This document shows positions 1 through 11,367 of a stretch of 64,000 nucleotides of DNA, piece by piece. The stretch is from assembly GCA_000827495.1 (NCBI GenBank), contig KN817547.1:1-64000 (forward strand), written 5' to 3'. The stretch's first letter is position 1. Each line of letters begins with the position of its first letter. The notes beneath the pieces are model-generated. The model saw nothing but the letters and a program-made list of their open reading frames with translations. It made no database searches and was not told where the DNA came from. Position numbers and translations under genes: made by a program. This stretch comes from Hypholoma sublateritium FD-334 SS-4. Lineage: Eukaryota; Basidiomycota; Agaricomycetes; Agaricales; Strophariaceae.

Positions 1-651
1 CGAAAAGCAAAAATCCACGTGTAGTCTAAAAGCGACCCTATCATCGTGAACTTGCGCGACTGCAATGCCGAATGACACCATAGCCATCCACACTGCAAAC
101 CAGTTATGACATCGTTTCTCCGCGCTCAGGTACTGCGACGGATATTCAAACGTGTCTTGACACGCGAGTGATGTTGGGACTATCGGAGAGGTGTCCGGGA
201 TGCTATATGTCGTCTGGAAGGAGTTGAATATATGCCCCAGAGTTGTTTCGAGGCGCTTCCAGCTGAGAATGTCGTTGGAATCCATTCGGACCCGCCGTTT
301 GCGGCGGGAACCGGTTTCTAACACTGTGTTGAATAGCTGATCAAAGGGCGGACTGCCGAACTGAGGTGATGTTGGTAAGAAAGGCAGATAGCCAGTGTCC
401 GCGCTCCACCATTGGGGATTATGGAGTTCCTCGACGCAATCTTTCAAAGGGTCGCGAATCTTTCGAAGATCCTTGGGCGGCAGTGGTGGCGTTTTCGAGC
501 TGTTTGGCGAATAATAGATGGCTTCCCCAATCACAATCGCACGCCCGTTACTGCCGTGAATTGGGGTGTTCCTCGTGGATTGTATCGCTTGCTGATAGGA
601 CGTAGGTGGAGTGATGTGCACCTGATTCACGTCGCCAACATAGCGGGGCAT
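1..651 (-). CDS. Hypothetical protein, 5' part, runs off the left edge
   Basis: Reading the minus strand from the ATG at 651 gives 217 codons with no stop up to the window edge. The predicted protein starts MPRYVGDVNQVHITPPTSY, is rich in Pro, Trp and aromatic residues, and has a basic cluster (SRRKRRVR) near residue 115. Near residue 190 is a hydrophobic stretch (NWFAVWMAMVSFGIAVAQ) that could be a first membrane helix. The exact 217-codon open frame, its sensible composition and the lack of introns support a real gene. I do not recognise the family. The protein continues beyond position 1, so neither length nor function can be judged. Confidence 0.6.
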   Translation of the reverse strand, partial: MPRYVGDVNQVHITPPTSYQQAIQSTRNTPIHGSNGRAIVIGEAIYYSPNSSKTPPLPPKDLRKIRDPLKDCVEELHNPQWWSADTGYLPFLPTSPQFGSPPFDQLFNTVLETGSRRKRRVRMDSNDILSWKRLETTLGHIFNSFQTTYSIPDTSPIVPTSLACQDTFEYPSQYLSAEKRCHNWFAVWMAMVSFGIAVAQVHDDRVAFRLHVDFCFS

Positions 652-705
652 TGAAGTGTCGAGTGGGTTGTTCAAACTTCAAACGACCGAGGATACGGCG
701 GGCCG

Positions 706-1070
706 TTGGGAAGCTCGCTGACTAGTGGTGAAATCACACAAAGTCCAACGGCTGGGGAGCGTGTTTTGGTGGGACGACACGTCTTGGGAAGCTCGCTGAC
801 TAGTGGTGAAATCACACACAGTCCAACAGCCGGGGAGCGTGTTTGCAGTCGAACAGCAGGGCGCCGACGCGATTGACCGATAACGAAGAGGAGGCGCGTG
901 CGACAAGGACAGCAGACGCGTGCCACAGCCTACCAGACTAGCCGTGAAATCACAGCAAGCCCGACAGTTCGGAGGGGAGAGTTCGGAGGAGAGACTGGTG
1001 ACTCGCGAGGCAGGGATGAGCAGGCGCGAGTAGAACGACTAGCCACGAAATCACAGCTAGCCGCGAGGGA
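706..1070. repeat. Diverged direct repeats upstream of the edge gene
   Basis: A 61-bp unit at 706-766 is repeated at 784-844 with a few differences (period 78 bp). Its core GACTAGTGGTGAAATCACA occurs twice more in degenerate form, GACTAGCCGTGAAATCACA at 936 and GACTAGCCACGAAATCACA at 1037. The copies lie between the divergent starts of the edge gene and the Tnp2 transposase, so they could be subterminal repeats of the transposon or an upstream regulatory minisatellite. Confidence 0.7.
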
Positions 1071-1245
1071 TGGGAGGAAGGAGCCTGGCGAGGGATGTAT
1101 GTTGGATGTATGGTATGTTGAAGTTAGGGACTTAGGATGCGTAGGCGCCTTGTTTGGCAGGACGATGTTTGGTTCTCCTTTGATGGCAAACATGATGGCT
1201 CTCGTTCACGCCTCCCTTCGCTCACGATATCTCTTCCCATCGCCT

Positions 1246-1273
1246 GTGCTGCCATGGAACTCCATGGCAGCAC
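1246..1273. repeat. Perfect palindrome, 13-bp arms, 2-nt centre
   Basis: GTGCTGCCATGGA is followed after AC by its exact reverse complement. It lies 330 bp upstream of the Tnp2 start codon. It may be a subterminal transposase-binding site of the element, but no second copy was found. Confidence 0.7.
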
Positions 1274-1604
1274 GGAGCTCTCGCACAAACACTTAGTGCT
1301 AGGGAGTCTGTCACTCAGCGCTTTTCCGCCAACTGAATATTACGGGCACTCAATCCATGACGCCCCTGTCCCCGCAGCCCCCTCGAAAGCAAATACGACC
1401 CCGGCACAACAAATAACGCGGTCACCTTACTTTTTTCTTGTCGCGTCGTCGGTCGTCGTTCGTTCTGCGACGTATGCGACCATAGGATCTCCTTGGCACG
1501 CGATAATACCCTGACGCTCTGAAGGAATTCCTCAGAAGTTAGATACTCTACATATTCCGACGGGCAGAGGACCTCCCTGCCCATAGTACGATTCTGGTTC
1601 TGAA

Positions 1605-4600
1605 ATGCCTCCTAAAGCCACTCGCCGCCCAGTTCCATGTGAATGCGACAGATGCGGCGGAATAAAAATCGTGCTGCAAGAGACCAGGCGCACTCATCTC
1701 AGGCAGCAAACCGCCAGATTTGTTGCCCTTATGACAAGGGCAGGAGTGTCGCTGCCCCCGCCCCAGCCCCCTCCGACAACCTCCGAAGAACCACCCATGG
1801 CCGACCCAACGCCAGCTGCGGCTGCAGTGTCTTCTAGCCTTGAGCGGTTGCAGTACGACCAACTCGAGGCGGAGCTCGAGGCTGCCATGGAAGCCACCAT
1901 GCGATCGATGTTCTCGGACAATGCGCCAGACGTTGATGAAGTGTTAGATATTTTACACGACGACAATTGGGAGGATCCCGATATTGATGCTCAGGCTACG
2001 GAAGAAACTCTTCCCATTCCAGTTCCAGTTCCTCCCCCTCCAAGTCTAGCTACACCCACTGCAACGCCGGGGTCTCCAATTGCCATCGGAGTGCCTGCGC
2101 ACAAAGCTCTCGAAAATACCCCCGATCCGTTCTGGCATGGTGGAAGACTGTCCGACGTGCCGGAAGACAGCGACCAAATTCACCCGAATCCTGGCATACA
2201 CCTGTTATACTTATTAGTGACATGGCTCCATTTACAATTTCATCTACCTTTCCGTGCCTGTGCAGCTATGATGAGTGTTTTCGTGTTGATCCTGCAAGCC
2301 TTTGGGCACACAATGAACCCGCCGCCGTTGAACTCGCTCGGTCAAATACTGCACAAACTAGACGTGGAACCGACTTTTGATTCGTTGCCCATATGCCCCT
2401 CCTGCCTGGAAGTCTATCCCGGGGGACAAGCCACTCCGTCAACCTGTACCCGATGTCATGCATTTATCTTCAAACCATCGACAACAAACAAACCATGTAC
2501 CCCCACGGCTTTCTTGAAATTTCCTTATAAAAGCATACAATCGCAACTGGCGAGTCTCCTGGCGGTGCCTGGTATTGAGAATGCCATGGAGACGTGGCGG
2601 ACTGTACCTCGCAAGGCAGGCGAATATTACGATGTATTTGATGGAGCCATTCCGAAGGAGCTGAAGTGCCCAAAGGGCGAAAAATTCTTTCACAATGAGC
2701 CAGCAGATAGGCCCAATGGCCCTGATGGGGAGTTACGAATCGCGGTGACGCTAGGCTTTGACTGGTTCTCATACTTGCGCAGTCAGATAGCGCCATCCCA
2801 TTCTTCATGTCCTATGTCATTCAACATTGCCAACTTACCTCCTCATTTACGATACCGCACGTCCAATCTCATGTTAACTGGGATTATGCCGGGCCCAAAA
2901 GAGCAAAACCCGGATGAATGTCAGCGGTTCCTTCGCATAATAGTCAATGAATTACTGCGATTGTGGAAGGATGGTGTCATGATAGCAACGCCCTCATGTC
3001 CAGAGGGTCGCCTGATTCGTCTCATCTTGATTGCAATTTGTTGCGACAAACCTGCAGCCCATAAAATGGCCGGGTTTGGCTCGCACTCGCATACATTCTT
3101 CTGCACCAAGTGTTGGATCACACAAGCGGACAAAGTAAGCGCCAAGGCATATCAGAAAGATGGTATGTGGGACCATTGCGTAGCAGATCTGATCTGTGGT
3201 ACTGATTTTAGCAAATTATGCAGCATTCCCAGCACGGTCAGACAAGCAACACCGTGAAACCGGAGAAAGATATGCAAACTTAGAGACGAAGGCCCAACGC
3301 GAAGAGTTTGTCCGCGAGCATGCCTGCCGATGGACTGAATTTGCGCGCTTGCCTTATTTTGATCTTGTTCGTATGGTGGTAATTGATCCTATGCATAATC
3401 TAATCCTTGGTAAGCAACTTGGCTGTGACGATATGAACTTCTGTATTGATATTTAACTAGGTCTCGTCAAAACACATTTTTATCACATATGGGTCCAAGG
3501 GAAAATTCTCTGCAAAACTAAGGAACTGCGCCGCTTTCACGCTATTCTCAATGAGGTCAGTTCATTCCGCATCAACGTGCCCATCACTTTTAATCGCACT
3601 ATAGGTGAATCTTCCCGCATATCTAGGGCGCTTACCAGCTCTCATGGGTGTACCGGCTGGTGGCTCGCTGACTGCGGACCAATGGCTGCTAATGGCCACG
3701 GTAGTGGGCCCCGTAGCTGTAAGTTATTGATATGTATCCTGAGTCGCAAAGTCCAATGTTTTTATATTACAGATACCCCAAATCTGGGATGAGTTTATGT
3801 TGAATCCGGATGCTGCTCGAGCACAACGAGCGAAAGCAATCCTGGCTCGCACCCAGAAAAAAGCACGCGCGGCTTCACTTCAGAAAAAGCGTGCGGCAGC
3901 CAAGAAAGCAGCTAAAGCAGGTGTTCCAGTACCCGACGATGCTGCGGCGGAAGAAGAGGTTGAGAACCAACCCAACCTCAATGGCAAACGTCGCAGGAAA
4001 GCAGCCACGGGCGAAGAAGAAGATGATGACGATGAAGATGATGAGACACCTTCATGTCTGCACCCAGACGACCCTGGTAACTTTCTCAAGCTCTCGGAAG
4101 CGCTGAGGATATTATTGGGTCGGAAGATCAACGATGTGCAGATCGACCAAGCAGAAGGCTTGCTTCGTGGCTATTGCCAGGAGCTGATCCTGTTGTATGG
4201 CCCCGACGTCATGAAACCCAATCACCACTATGCCACTCACACGCCTGAGTTTGTGTGGGATTACGGCCCGTTGCATGGCTTCTGGACGTTCCTGTTTGAG
4301 CGCTTGAATAAAGTCCTAAAAAGTTATAAAACTAATAACCACAGTGGGGGTGAACTCGAAACAACCTTCTTCAGGGAGTTTCATCGTACCGTGTTAACGT
4401 CACGCATGGTGGCCAGGGCAGCACGACCGGGGCAGCCCCAAATGTTCCAAGAAGCGGTCGCCGCTATGTTTGATGCCAGCGCGGATGATCGGGGTACAGT
4501 ACAAGCATTGGCAAGGGATTTAGATACTGCAAATGAGGATGGTAAGCGTTAGAAATGGCGAATACAAACTCCCGGTATTTACTATCATGGTAGACACTGT

Positions 4601-5266
4601 TGTTTTTGCTTTTAGTCCACGGTTCCAACGCCAAGCCCTCCAGATTGACCTCTACCACCGTGTCTTGAAGCACCTCAAGAATCTGTTCCCAACAGAAAAT
4701 CTACGCTCCTTCATTGAATTGGAGAATGCTCCCAGCGGCCAGTCTCTCAACATGGTGGCGTCCTTTTTTGACTATGTTATTGTCCATCAGCAGCGGTACC
4801 ATGCTGCCACTCGGGCCCCAAATAATGCTGGCCGACTCGTCGACGTCATTATCGCACCAGATGGCTCGACGTGGGGTGGGGAACTATTAAATATTATCCA
4901 CATCGAACAACCTTCAGGTCAAGTTTTCACGATAGGACACTTCCGCTGGTTCCGACCATGGGTCCAAGATCTTAGCCTTACCATATGGCATTCATTGTGA
5001 GTAACACATGTTCAGTCGGTATATTACTAATCCAAATTTCTAGCATTCCTGTTGGAGTCAAGGTTTGGCACAGCTCGCAATATGTTCAAGATTGCGAACC
5101 AGGGCCGCCTGAATTCCTGCCATTGCATTACATCAAAAGTCATATTGCGCGGTTCGATATCACTATTGGTGATGTCCCTGCTTGGGCGACGATAACTGTA
5201 GGAAAGGTTAGTGGGTATCTTTGTCACCATTCGAAGGCTCGCTAATATGTCCAAAAGAAATAGTAA
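1605..5266 (+). CDS. Tnp2-type transposase (CACTA/En-Spm superfamily)
   Basis: Exons 1605-3162, 3212-3409, 3461-3555, 3605-3718, 3773-4541, 4594-4996, 5044-5206 and 5264-5266 join into 1100 codons with every junction in phase; the last exon is just the TAA stop. The N terminus has Cys pairs (CECDRC) and two hydrophobic stretches near residues 200-240. The Tnp2 core runs from about residue 380, with LPPHLRYR, the GIMPGPKE motif, a CTKCW zinc-type motif, then DPMHN near residue 579 (carrying one of the catalytic Asp residues expected for this superfamily) and FYHIW. After an Ala/Lys-rich and acidic insert come NHHYATHTPEFVWDYGP and HGFWTFLFERLNK, typical of fungal Tnp2. The role is cut-and-paste excision and integration of the element. 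The intact frame and canonical introns argue against a decayed copy. Start chosen as the first ATG of the open exon. Confidence 0.93.
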
Positions 5267-5299
5267 CTTTATTGTGAATGTACTACTGTGTAGCTATAT

Positions 5300-6741
5300 T
5301 TATTCTGCAGATCCATCTGGTTCGGAAGTACTAGTGTCGACCGGCGGTTCCTCGGTCAGTTCCTTTTCCCATTTTTCGATTGCCAAAAGGTCGGCACGGT
5401 CGAGTTCTTCATCCTCAATCACGAGCGTAGCCCATGCATTTGCCGGTGGTCTCACATCTAGCAAGAGATCTGTGTTGTGTGTCGCAGCCATCCATTGTTC
5501 GTCGACGATATAGGATGGTATGGTGGTTGACCTCCCCGGCAACGTATTCACGGCATTGGCTCGAAATCCGTGGAAATAAACATGGGCCTGCTTGGGGCGC
5601 TTCGTCACTGGCAGATCTTGATCTTCGTGGAGCAGTTTGTCCAAAGCGTAGTACAACTTGGTGAGCTGATATTTTATGTTAGTCCATGTTCCGCTGTTGG
5701 AAAATGCTTACCTTGGTCGTTCGCCAGAGAACTCGGATCCTCTCCCACACAAGTTGACCCCGATTTTTGTATTTATCAGCTTCTTTCTGCCAGGTGTCCT
5801 GATCAATGTTACCGCACAGATTTTCTTCGTCGGACATGTAGGTGAGATCCAACAACCTCTCCAATGAGGTGTCCTCGGTGGGAATATTATGCTTGTCCTT
5901 GAAGCGTACAAGCGCTTGAACACGGTGGCTCTTTTTGGTGCGTTTGCGGCCTGAAACTGCATTGCGGTGTATGTGGACTGCTGATTTAGCTGCGACAGCT
6001 GAGTCGTTCTGCTTCTTATAGCCAAGTTTCATGGTAGTAAAATACTGCTGCGCGGCGCGTAGTATCTGGTCCGGTAAACGGTCAGCCTCATTTATTTCGA
6101 ACGTGGGCTTGCTGCCATCGACTGACTAGACGACCCAGTCAAAATAGTTCCGAGACAACCCAACGAAAACTCACGCGTGAATCCTCCATTACTCTGGTGA
6201 CTACGGCTTTCAAAAACCTTGCGTTGTAGTGATCTTTTTTGTCGCCCATCCAATTAGGGCTGAATAATTCGATTCCGCCAGATTGCCGGGGTTCAGTCAG
6301 TTCGGTATGAGGCGCCGGCCAAACTATAACCTTCGTACTCCCATCGCTGTTGCGTGAGGCTTCGACTCCGATTAATGCCTTGCATGTATATTGAACGGCC
6401 GCGATGACAGCGGGTTTGGAGGTAGTTCGGCCAGTAGATGGTGCATCGCTTGTGGGAATTGGTGGAGGTGGCTCGGTTATCTGTACCTGCAATTGGGCGA
6501 TGAGTCGGTCCTGGTTTTCGACGGTGTTGGTGAGGAATCGTATAGTTTCCTCGTGCTTGCAAAGGTTATGCTGAAAGCCAAATAGTTGCTGGTCGTAGTG
6601 AGTATAGCGTGCATTGGATTGAGATTCAATGGCCAGCAATTTGTTATGGAGGATTTGGAAAACTCCTAGCTCGTTGTTTTGCGGATCGGAAGGGGGTGGG
6701 GTATCGCCTGAAGCAGGGAAGCCAAAGGAGAAGTTTGACAT
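5300..6741 (-). CDS. Accessory protein of the Tnp2 transposon
   Basis: Exons 6175-6741, 5712-6125 and 5300-5665 give 448 residues with in-phase GT-AG introns. The N-terminal third is Gln/Asn-rich with a likely coiled coil (HKLLAIESQ to QDRLIAQLQVQ, about residues 25-100). A middle part (VQYTCKALIGVEASRN) and a Lys/Arg-rich region (SGRKRTKKSHRVQALVRFK) could bind DNA or act as a nuclear signal. The C terminus is acidic. It ends 33 bp from the transposase stop, convergent. By analogy with TnpA-like proteins of plant CACTA elements it may bind subterminal repeats, but I see no recognisable DNA-binding fold, so that is inference. Confidence 0.8.
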
Positions 6742-7437
6742 CTGTCCTGGTGGGCTGCGGCGCAACTAGTGGCCAAAATTGCGGACAGGTCGAGAGAGCA
6801 TTCGAAAATTGACCATTACACTTATCTATTATTAATACGATGTTAATTAAAATAACGATATATTTAAAAGAAATACAGCTATTTATCTCATGGATTATTG
6901 GTGTGGATTGTCTATAAATCCTTGGATGGATTGCTCAGAATATGTGGCATAGTGAGGCAGGACATATCAGGGACACATTATGGATCACACGAATGGACAT
7001 GTCAGAATGTGCCATAAATCAACGAGAGTTATGTAGATGTAATACAAAATGATCCGCATGTATAATCTGAGTGGATTTATGGTATGTATCGGCTCGGTAT
7101 GGTACGGAATTGTGTGGGCGAGCCTTTTTTTGCTCGGCGAGAATTGCCCATCAATCATTTGCCCGTATTGGTGAGGATTTCTCACAAATCCTCACCAATA
7201 CAGGCCCTTCACATTTGGCCCGAAACGCAGTGAATATGCCTGTTTCACGTGGCTATGAATGAAATCGTTCGCCTTCACTTGACCTTGACGCTTGAGCTCC
7301 ACATTCACCATTCCCGTGGCGTGTAACGTCCTATTTCCCCGCCGCGTACTCGCGAACGGTGTCTACCGGGCTGCTTCCATCGGAACCCTTCATTCACAAC
7401 GTCAGCGGCCAAAGCGAAGTTCTGATAGAACAACGTG
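6742..7437. other. Intergenic AT-rich stretch, right flank of the transposon
   Basis: No gene seen. Around 6945-7015 are loosely repeated GGACAT(A/G)TCAG motifs, and the strong hairpin at 7165-7201 is listed separately. The right end of the Tnp2 element and the DGAT2 promoter must both lie here. Confidence 0.5.
7165..7201. repeat. Perfect inverted repeat, 16-bp arms, 5-nt loop
   Basis: GTATTGGTGAGGATTT is followed after CTCAC by its exact reverse complement AAATCCTCACCAATAC; with one mismatch the stem extends by three more G-C pairs (GCC/GGC). The 5-nt loop also repeats part of the stem (CTCAC). It lies between the transposon accessory gene and DGAT2. Confidence 0.85.
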
Positions 7438-9474
7438 ATGTCAACGCCCTCAGCGAGCGCGACACCAGGCGATATCAAGAATAGCAACAGCATTAGCATT
7501 AGCACCAGCAGCAACACCAGCACCAGCAGCGTCGTCCCCACAGAGAAGCTGGGCGTGGGCGCCCGCACGCTGTCGGCGAGCACGCTGAAGGATGCGCTCT
7601 CGAAGCTCGCGTCGGGCCCGCTGCACGTGTCGAACCCCGTCGCGGCGCTGCAGGCGAATGTCGAGTGAGCGCTTAATACTTCGGGCCTTGGGCAGGGACT
7701 GCGTAGGATGGCTGGCTGAGCTTTTTTTTTGTGTCTGCAGCTTCGTCCCCGCGCAGATCCCGCGCAAGCGCCGGCTGCAGATGCTCGCGGTCGCGATCTG
7801 GTCGGTCATGATTGTCATAACGTCGTGTGCGTGGCTTATACTCTGGTGCGTGGGTCTCTTTGCCGCCATGCGCAGGGCGCTGGCGTGGTGGTTTGTCCAC
7901 GGGCGCTGCTCGTGTGCCGCGATTCTCAGGAAGCAGCGGGCTGACTTCAGTGGCAACGTATATGCAGGTCGATCCCACCTCTATGGCCGTTTCTGGTCAC
8001 GTACTATATCTGGGCGCGGTGGATCGACACGGCGCCTGAGCGCGGCGGGCGGAGCAGCCAGTGGTGGCGGTCGAGTTTGTTCTGGCGGTACTTCGCAGAT
8101 TATTACCCCGCCTCGTGAGTCGTGCGTCCTGCGGATCGTGTGGGTTATTGCTCATTGTGCGTGATAGGTTCCTGAAGGTACATGGACTGCGTTCAATGGA
8201 GGATGTGGGCTTATTGCGTGTGCGTTAGGAAGCGGATCTACCGGCGGATAGGCCATATGTTTTCGGATACCATCCTCATGGTGCGTTTGTCCTTTTCTAC
8301 CTCTTCGGAGCGATTCTAACTGGTTGCACAGGAATCATCGGCATGTGCGTATCTCACACCCCCCCAATCCCGTCAAACTCATCCATACCAAACGAACAGG
8401 GGCGCACTAGCGACCTTTGCTACCGAAGGTAAGGTATCCTCCATCCTTCCTTCTCCAACGCTCACCCGCATCTCCGTCCCGCAGCGACCGGCTTCTCGCA
8501 AGCCTTCCCAGGCATCAAGCCACACTTGCTGACGCTGACGACGAACTTCCAGATGCCGTTCTACCGCGACATCCTGCTCGCGCTGGGCGTGTGCAGTGTC
8601 AGCAAGAAGTCGTGCTCGAACATCCTGAAGAGCGGCCCAGGGATGGCGATAACGATCGTCGTCGGGGGCGCGGCGGAGAGTCTGAGCGCGCGTCCGGGGA
8701 CGGCGGATTTGACGCTACGGAAGAGGTGCGTTTTGCCGCCGGGCCCTTCGCGGTTGCTTACTCGATGTGAAGGCTGGGGTTCATCAAGCTCGCTATACAA
8801 CACGGGTGCGTAAGCCGGCTGCTCGAGCTTGGGCACGCGTACACATACTGACTGCCTCCCCACAGCGCGGATCTCGTACCGGTGTTTTCCTTTGGGGAAA
8901 ATGATGTGTGTATTCCTCCTCCTGTCCTCCTCTGATGATATATGCGTTTTCGTTTTCCTCATGGGCGTCATTGTTGGGGATATGGATAGATATACGAGCA
9001 GATGCCCAACGAAAAGGGGACGACGGTGTACGCGCTGCAGCGCAAGTTCCAGTCCCTGTTTGGATTTACGCTACCGCTGTTCCATGGACGGGGGCTACTA
9101 AATTGTGCGCTTTGCTGCTCATTGGATCTGTCTATTACGGGAGTCTGATGATGACAATATGCAGATAACCTTGGATTAATGCCATACCGGCGAGAGATTG
9201 TGGCAGTTAGTGAGTTGGTGTTTGCCCGTCTTCAACCAAAATTGTCTGATTTTAGCTACCATAGTTGGTAACCCCATACATGTACGGCAAAGTGATAAGC
9301 CTACGCTGGAGGAGGTCATGGAAATACAAAAGAAATATATAGAGGAACTTACTCGGTGCGTCTTTTTCTGTGTGTTCTGTGCAGATTCCTGACTTGCAGC
9401 TGTGAAGGATCTGGAACACTTACAAGGACAAATTCGCAAAAGCACGGCTGAGAGAGCTGAACATTATAGACTAA
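7438..9474 (+). CDS. DGA1: Diacylglycerol O-acyltransferase type 2
   Basis: Fourteen exons (7438-7664, 7741-7845, 7968-8114, 8168-8177, 8229-8280, 8332-8344, 8400-8428, 8485-8725, 8773-8805, 8866-8905, 8990-9104, 9165-9209, 9265-9355, 9408-9474) give 404 residues, all in phase. The enzyme transfers an acyl chain from acyl-CoA to diacylglycerol, the last step of triacylglycerol synthesis in ER and lipid droplets. Seen: a low-complexity Ser/Thr N terminus, two hydrophobic segments (LAVAIWSVMIVITSCAWLIL and PPLWPFLVTYYIWA), the catalytic YHPHG near residue 178, FPGIKPHLLTL, GVCSVSK, IVVGGAAESL, GFIKLA, VPVFSFGEND, PLFHGRG and the C-terminal LRELNIID. Exons of 10 and 13 nt are unusual but are required to keep family residues. 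The ATG at 7438 follows a GTG. Confidence 0.93.
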
Positions 9475-9562
9475 GCGGGAATTGCGCTGTACTCCACTTT
9501 TTAGGACGTTAATCAAAACGCTCCGTGTGTCAGGAGTTGGTTATATGCATGTTATAATGACT

Positions 9563-10698
9563 CTACCAATATTTTTCTGGTTTCATTTTAGCAAGAGCGC
9601 GCGTATAATAATCCTCCTCGCCCTGCTCGGCCCTCTTTCGCAATAGTGCGGCAGCCTCCTCGCCCGGGTCGCATTTCGCGAGCTTGTCGTAGTCGTACCA
9701 TACGAGCGCTTCTCTTGACTCTGTCACGACGGCTTTTTGGGCGAGCGAGTACGCATAAGCCCGCACGTGGAACTGCGCCTTGTCCATGCGAGGGGGGGTC
9801 GGTCCCGGCGAGTGGTGCGCCTCGGGGTTGAAAAGTGAGTACCCAATCAATAGCTGCAGCGTAGTGTCTGGTCAGCATGCAGTGGGGCGCTGCTACGTGC
9901 AGAAGGGGGGACGCACGGTATCGGGATATGTCACGGGCCGGCGGAAGCGTACCTCGATCGACTTGAGGATGAGGGAGACACCGTGCCCTTTGAGCATGGC
10001 GTCTGCGCGTGCGGGGCCGCCGAGCGCGGTACCTAGGGAGGTCATCCATTTGATGCGGGCCTGTACATTGAATGTTGAGAGGTTAGTCTCAGCTGAGGTG
10101 TGCGGGGACGTACGGACTCGAAGAACCGAACTGTGTCACAACGGGGTGAGATGAGCGCATGCGGCGTGAGGTACGGGGGGCGGAGGACTTACTGTAGCGC
10201 ACGTTGTTGACGTGTCTGCAGCGGGGACGGCGTGTGAGGAGCCCAGCACGCATGCTGCAGAGTGAACGCGGCGAACTCACTGGAACGAGTCCTGGTCGCC
10301 CCACACGATGCGCTGCTCCCAGAACGACGTGGGGTCGCATCCGCGGTCTAATAGCTTTCCCTCTGCCTCCTCCAGCGCCGCCTGCGCTCCCTCCTTTTCC
10401 GCTGACGCCTCTACCTCAGCCGCGAGCGTCCCGAAGCCCGCGGTTGCCGGTGGTGCATCCGGCGAATCGGGGCCCAGCGTGCCGGGCGGGAGGTGGAAGG
10501 GCGACGAGGGGTCTTTAAACGCGGCTTGGAGCTCCTGGAAGGTTTGGAGGGGTTAGCGCTGGACCCGGTACGGGACGTATACGGGTTATATGCACCGACA
10601 CTTATTGAGGATGTTGGTTTTCTGCTGTGCCAGGTGCGGTGCTGTGTTAGTGTGCGTGGGGCGCTGCGCAGGGCGCGGGGAATGTGCGAAGAAATCAT
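9563..10698 (-). CDS. Hotdog-fold acyl-CoA thioesterase-like protein, probably mitochondrial
   Basis: Exons 10600-10698, 10281-10534, 10193-10215, 10114-10130, 9917-10060 and 9563-9853 give 275 residues. The Arg/Ser-rich start (MISSHIPRALRSAPRTLTQ) resembles a mitochondrial presequence. The hotdog domain begins at IVWGDQDSFQHVNNVRYIRF, with the Asp and the HVN(N)VRY helix typical of 4-hydroxybenzoyl-CoA thioesterase-like proteins, and continues with GHGVSLILKSIEVRFRRPV. Expected role: hydrolysis of an acyl-CoA. The first intron uses a weak donor (GTCGGT); its 5' boundary is the least certain part. It is convergent with DGAT2, 88 bp from its stop. Confidence 0.85.
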
Positions 10699-11367
10699 TG
10701 TGAATAAATCTAGCTCGTGTCGTTTGGGTGGGGGCAATGAGCAAGCCAAGGCCCAAGAGCAAGCAGGGAGGGCTGGGAGAACTTGATCCGAGACTGGCGG
10801 GTCAGTTAACCGGAAACTTCCCACGCCCCCAATGAAGTGACCAAAACCACGTCGAAGACCGATGTCAATTTATTACTCAAATCTCTTTGGAATGAACTGG
10901 TAAAAGAGCTTCTCTCCGAATTTGTGTAGAAAAACAACTCTGTGTAAAGACATCAAAGGAGAAGATTGTTTGGGCAAAGCCCCGAAGGCAGCACCACAAT
11001 TCCTGATTTAGTAACTATCTTTCCCAAACTGAGAAGGAAGGTGAGGCTGACTTGAGGCTGACAAGGAGTCATGCGGGCGACTCGGAGTGTCTGAAGACGC
11101 AATTTCGAAACCAGCCAAGTCAAAAAGCCTATAAGTACCCGAGCAGGACAAGTTAAACAGTACCCTTTCCTTCTTCTCACCTTCATCCACCGATCCTGGT
11201 GATCCCTTTTGTCTCCTTTATATAATCCCATAAAATCTAATCCAACTCTTCTCTTTCACCCCCGCGCCCGGCCGCCCTTTATCCATTGTTCCCCGGCATA
11301 CCAACTATATCCCACATTCCCTTCCTCGCTATCGATAAACGACCAGTACCATCCATTCTCATATTCA
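10699..11367. other. Intergenic region with promoter of the next gene
   Basis: No gene seen. A TATA-like TTTATATAATCC lies at about 11216-11227, followed by a pyrimidine-rich stretch (CCTTTATCCATTG, CCCACATTCCC) of the kind found before fungal transcription starts. It fits the plus-strand gene starting at 11368. Confidence 0.45.

Larger units (their letters stand above)
652..1604. other. Intergenic stretch before the transposase
   Basis: No convincing gene. It holds the direct repeats listed separately and the 13-bp-arm palindrome at 1246-1273. I found no clear CACTA-type terminal inverted repeat, so the left end of the Tnp2 element is not placed. Confidence 0.5.
1605..6741. mobile_element. 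CACTA-like (Tnp2) DNA transposon, ends unresolved
   Basis: Two convergent genes, a Tnp2 transposase (plus) and a coiled-coil accessory protein (minus), end 33 bp apart. Two-gene transposons of this layout (transposase plus a second DNA-binding protein) are known for the CACTA/En-Spm group. Coordinates given are the coding limits; the true element extends outwards into 652-1604 and 6742-7437. Both genes read through without stops, so the copy could be recently active. Confidence 0.75.

Noticed and set aside
1270..1340. CACTTAGTGCTAGG as the left terminal repeat of the Tnp2 transposon
   Set aside because: No matching inverted copy was found downstream of the accessory gene.
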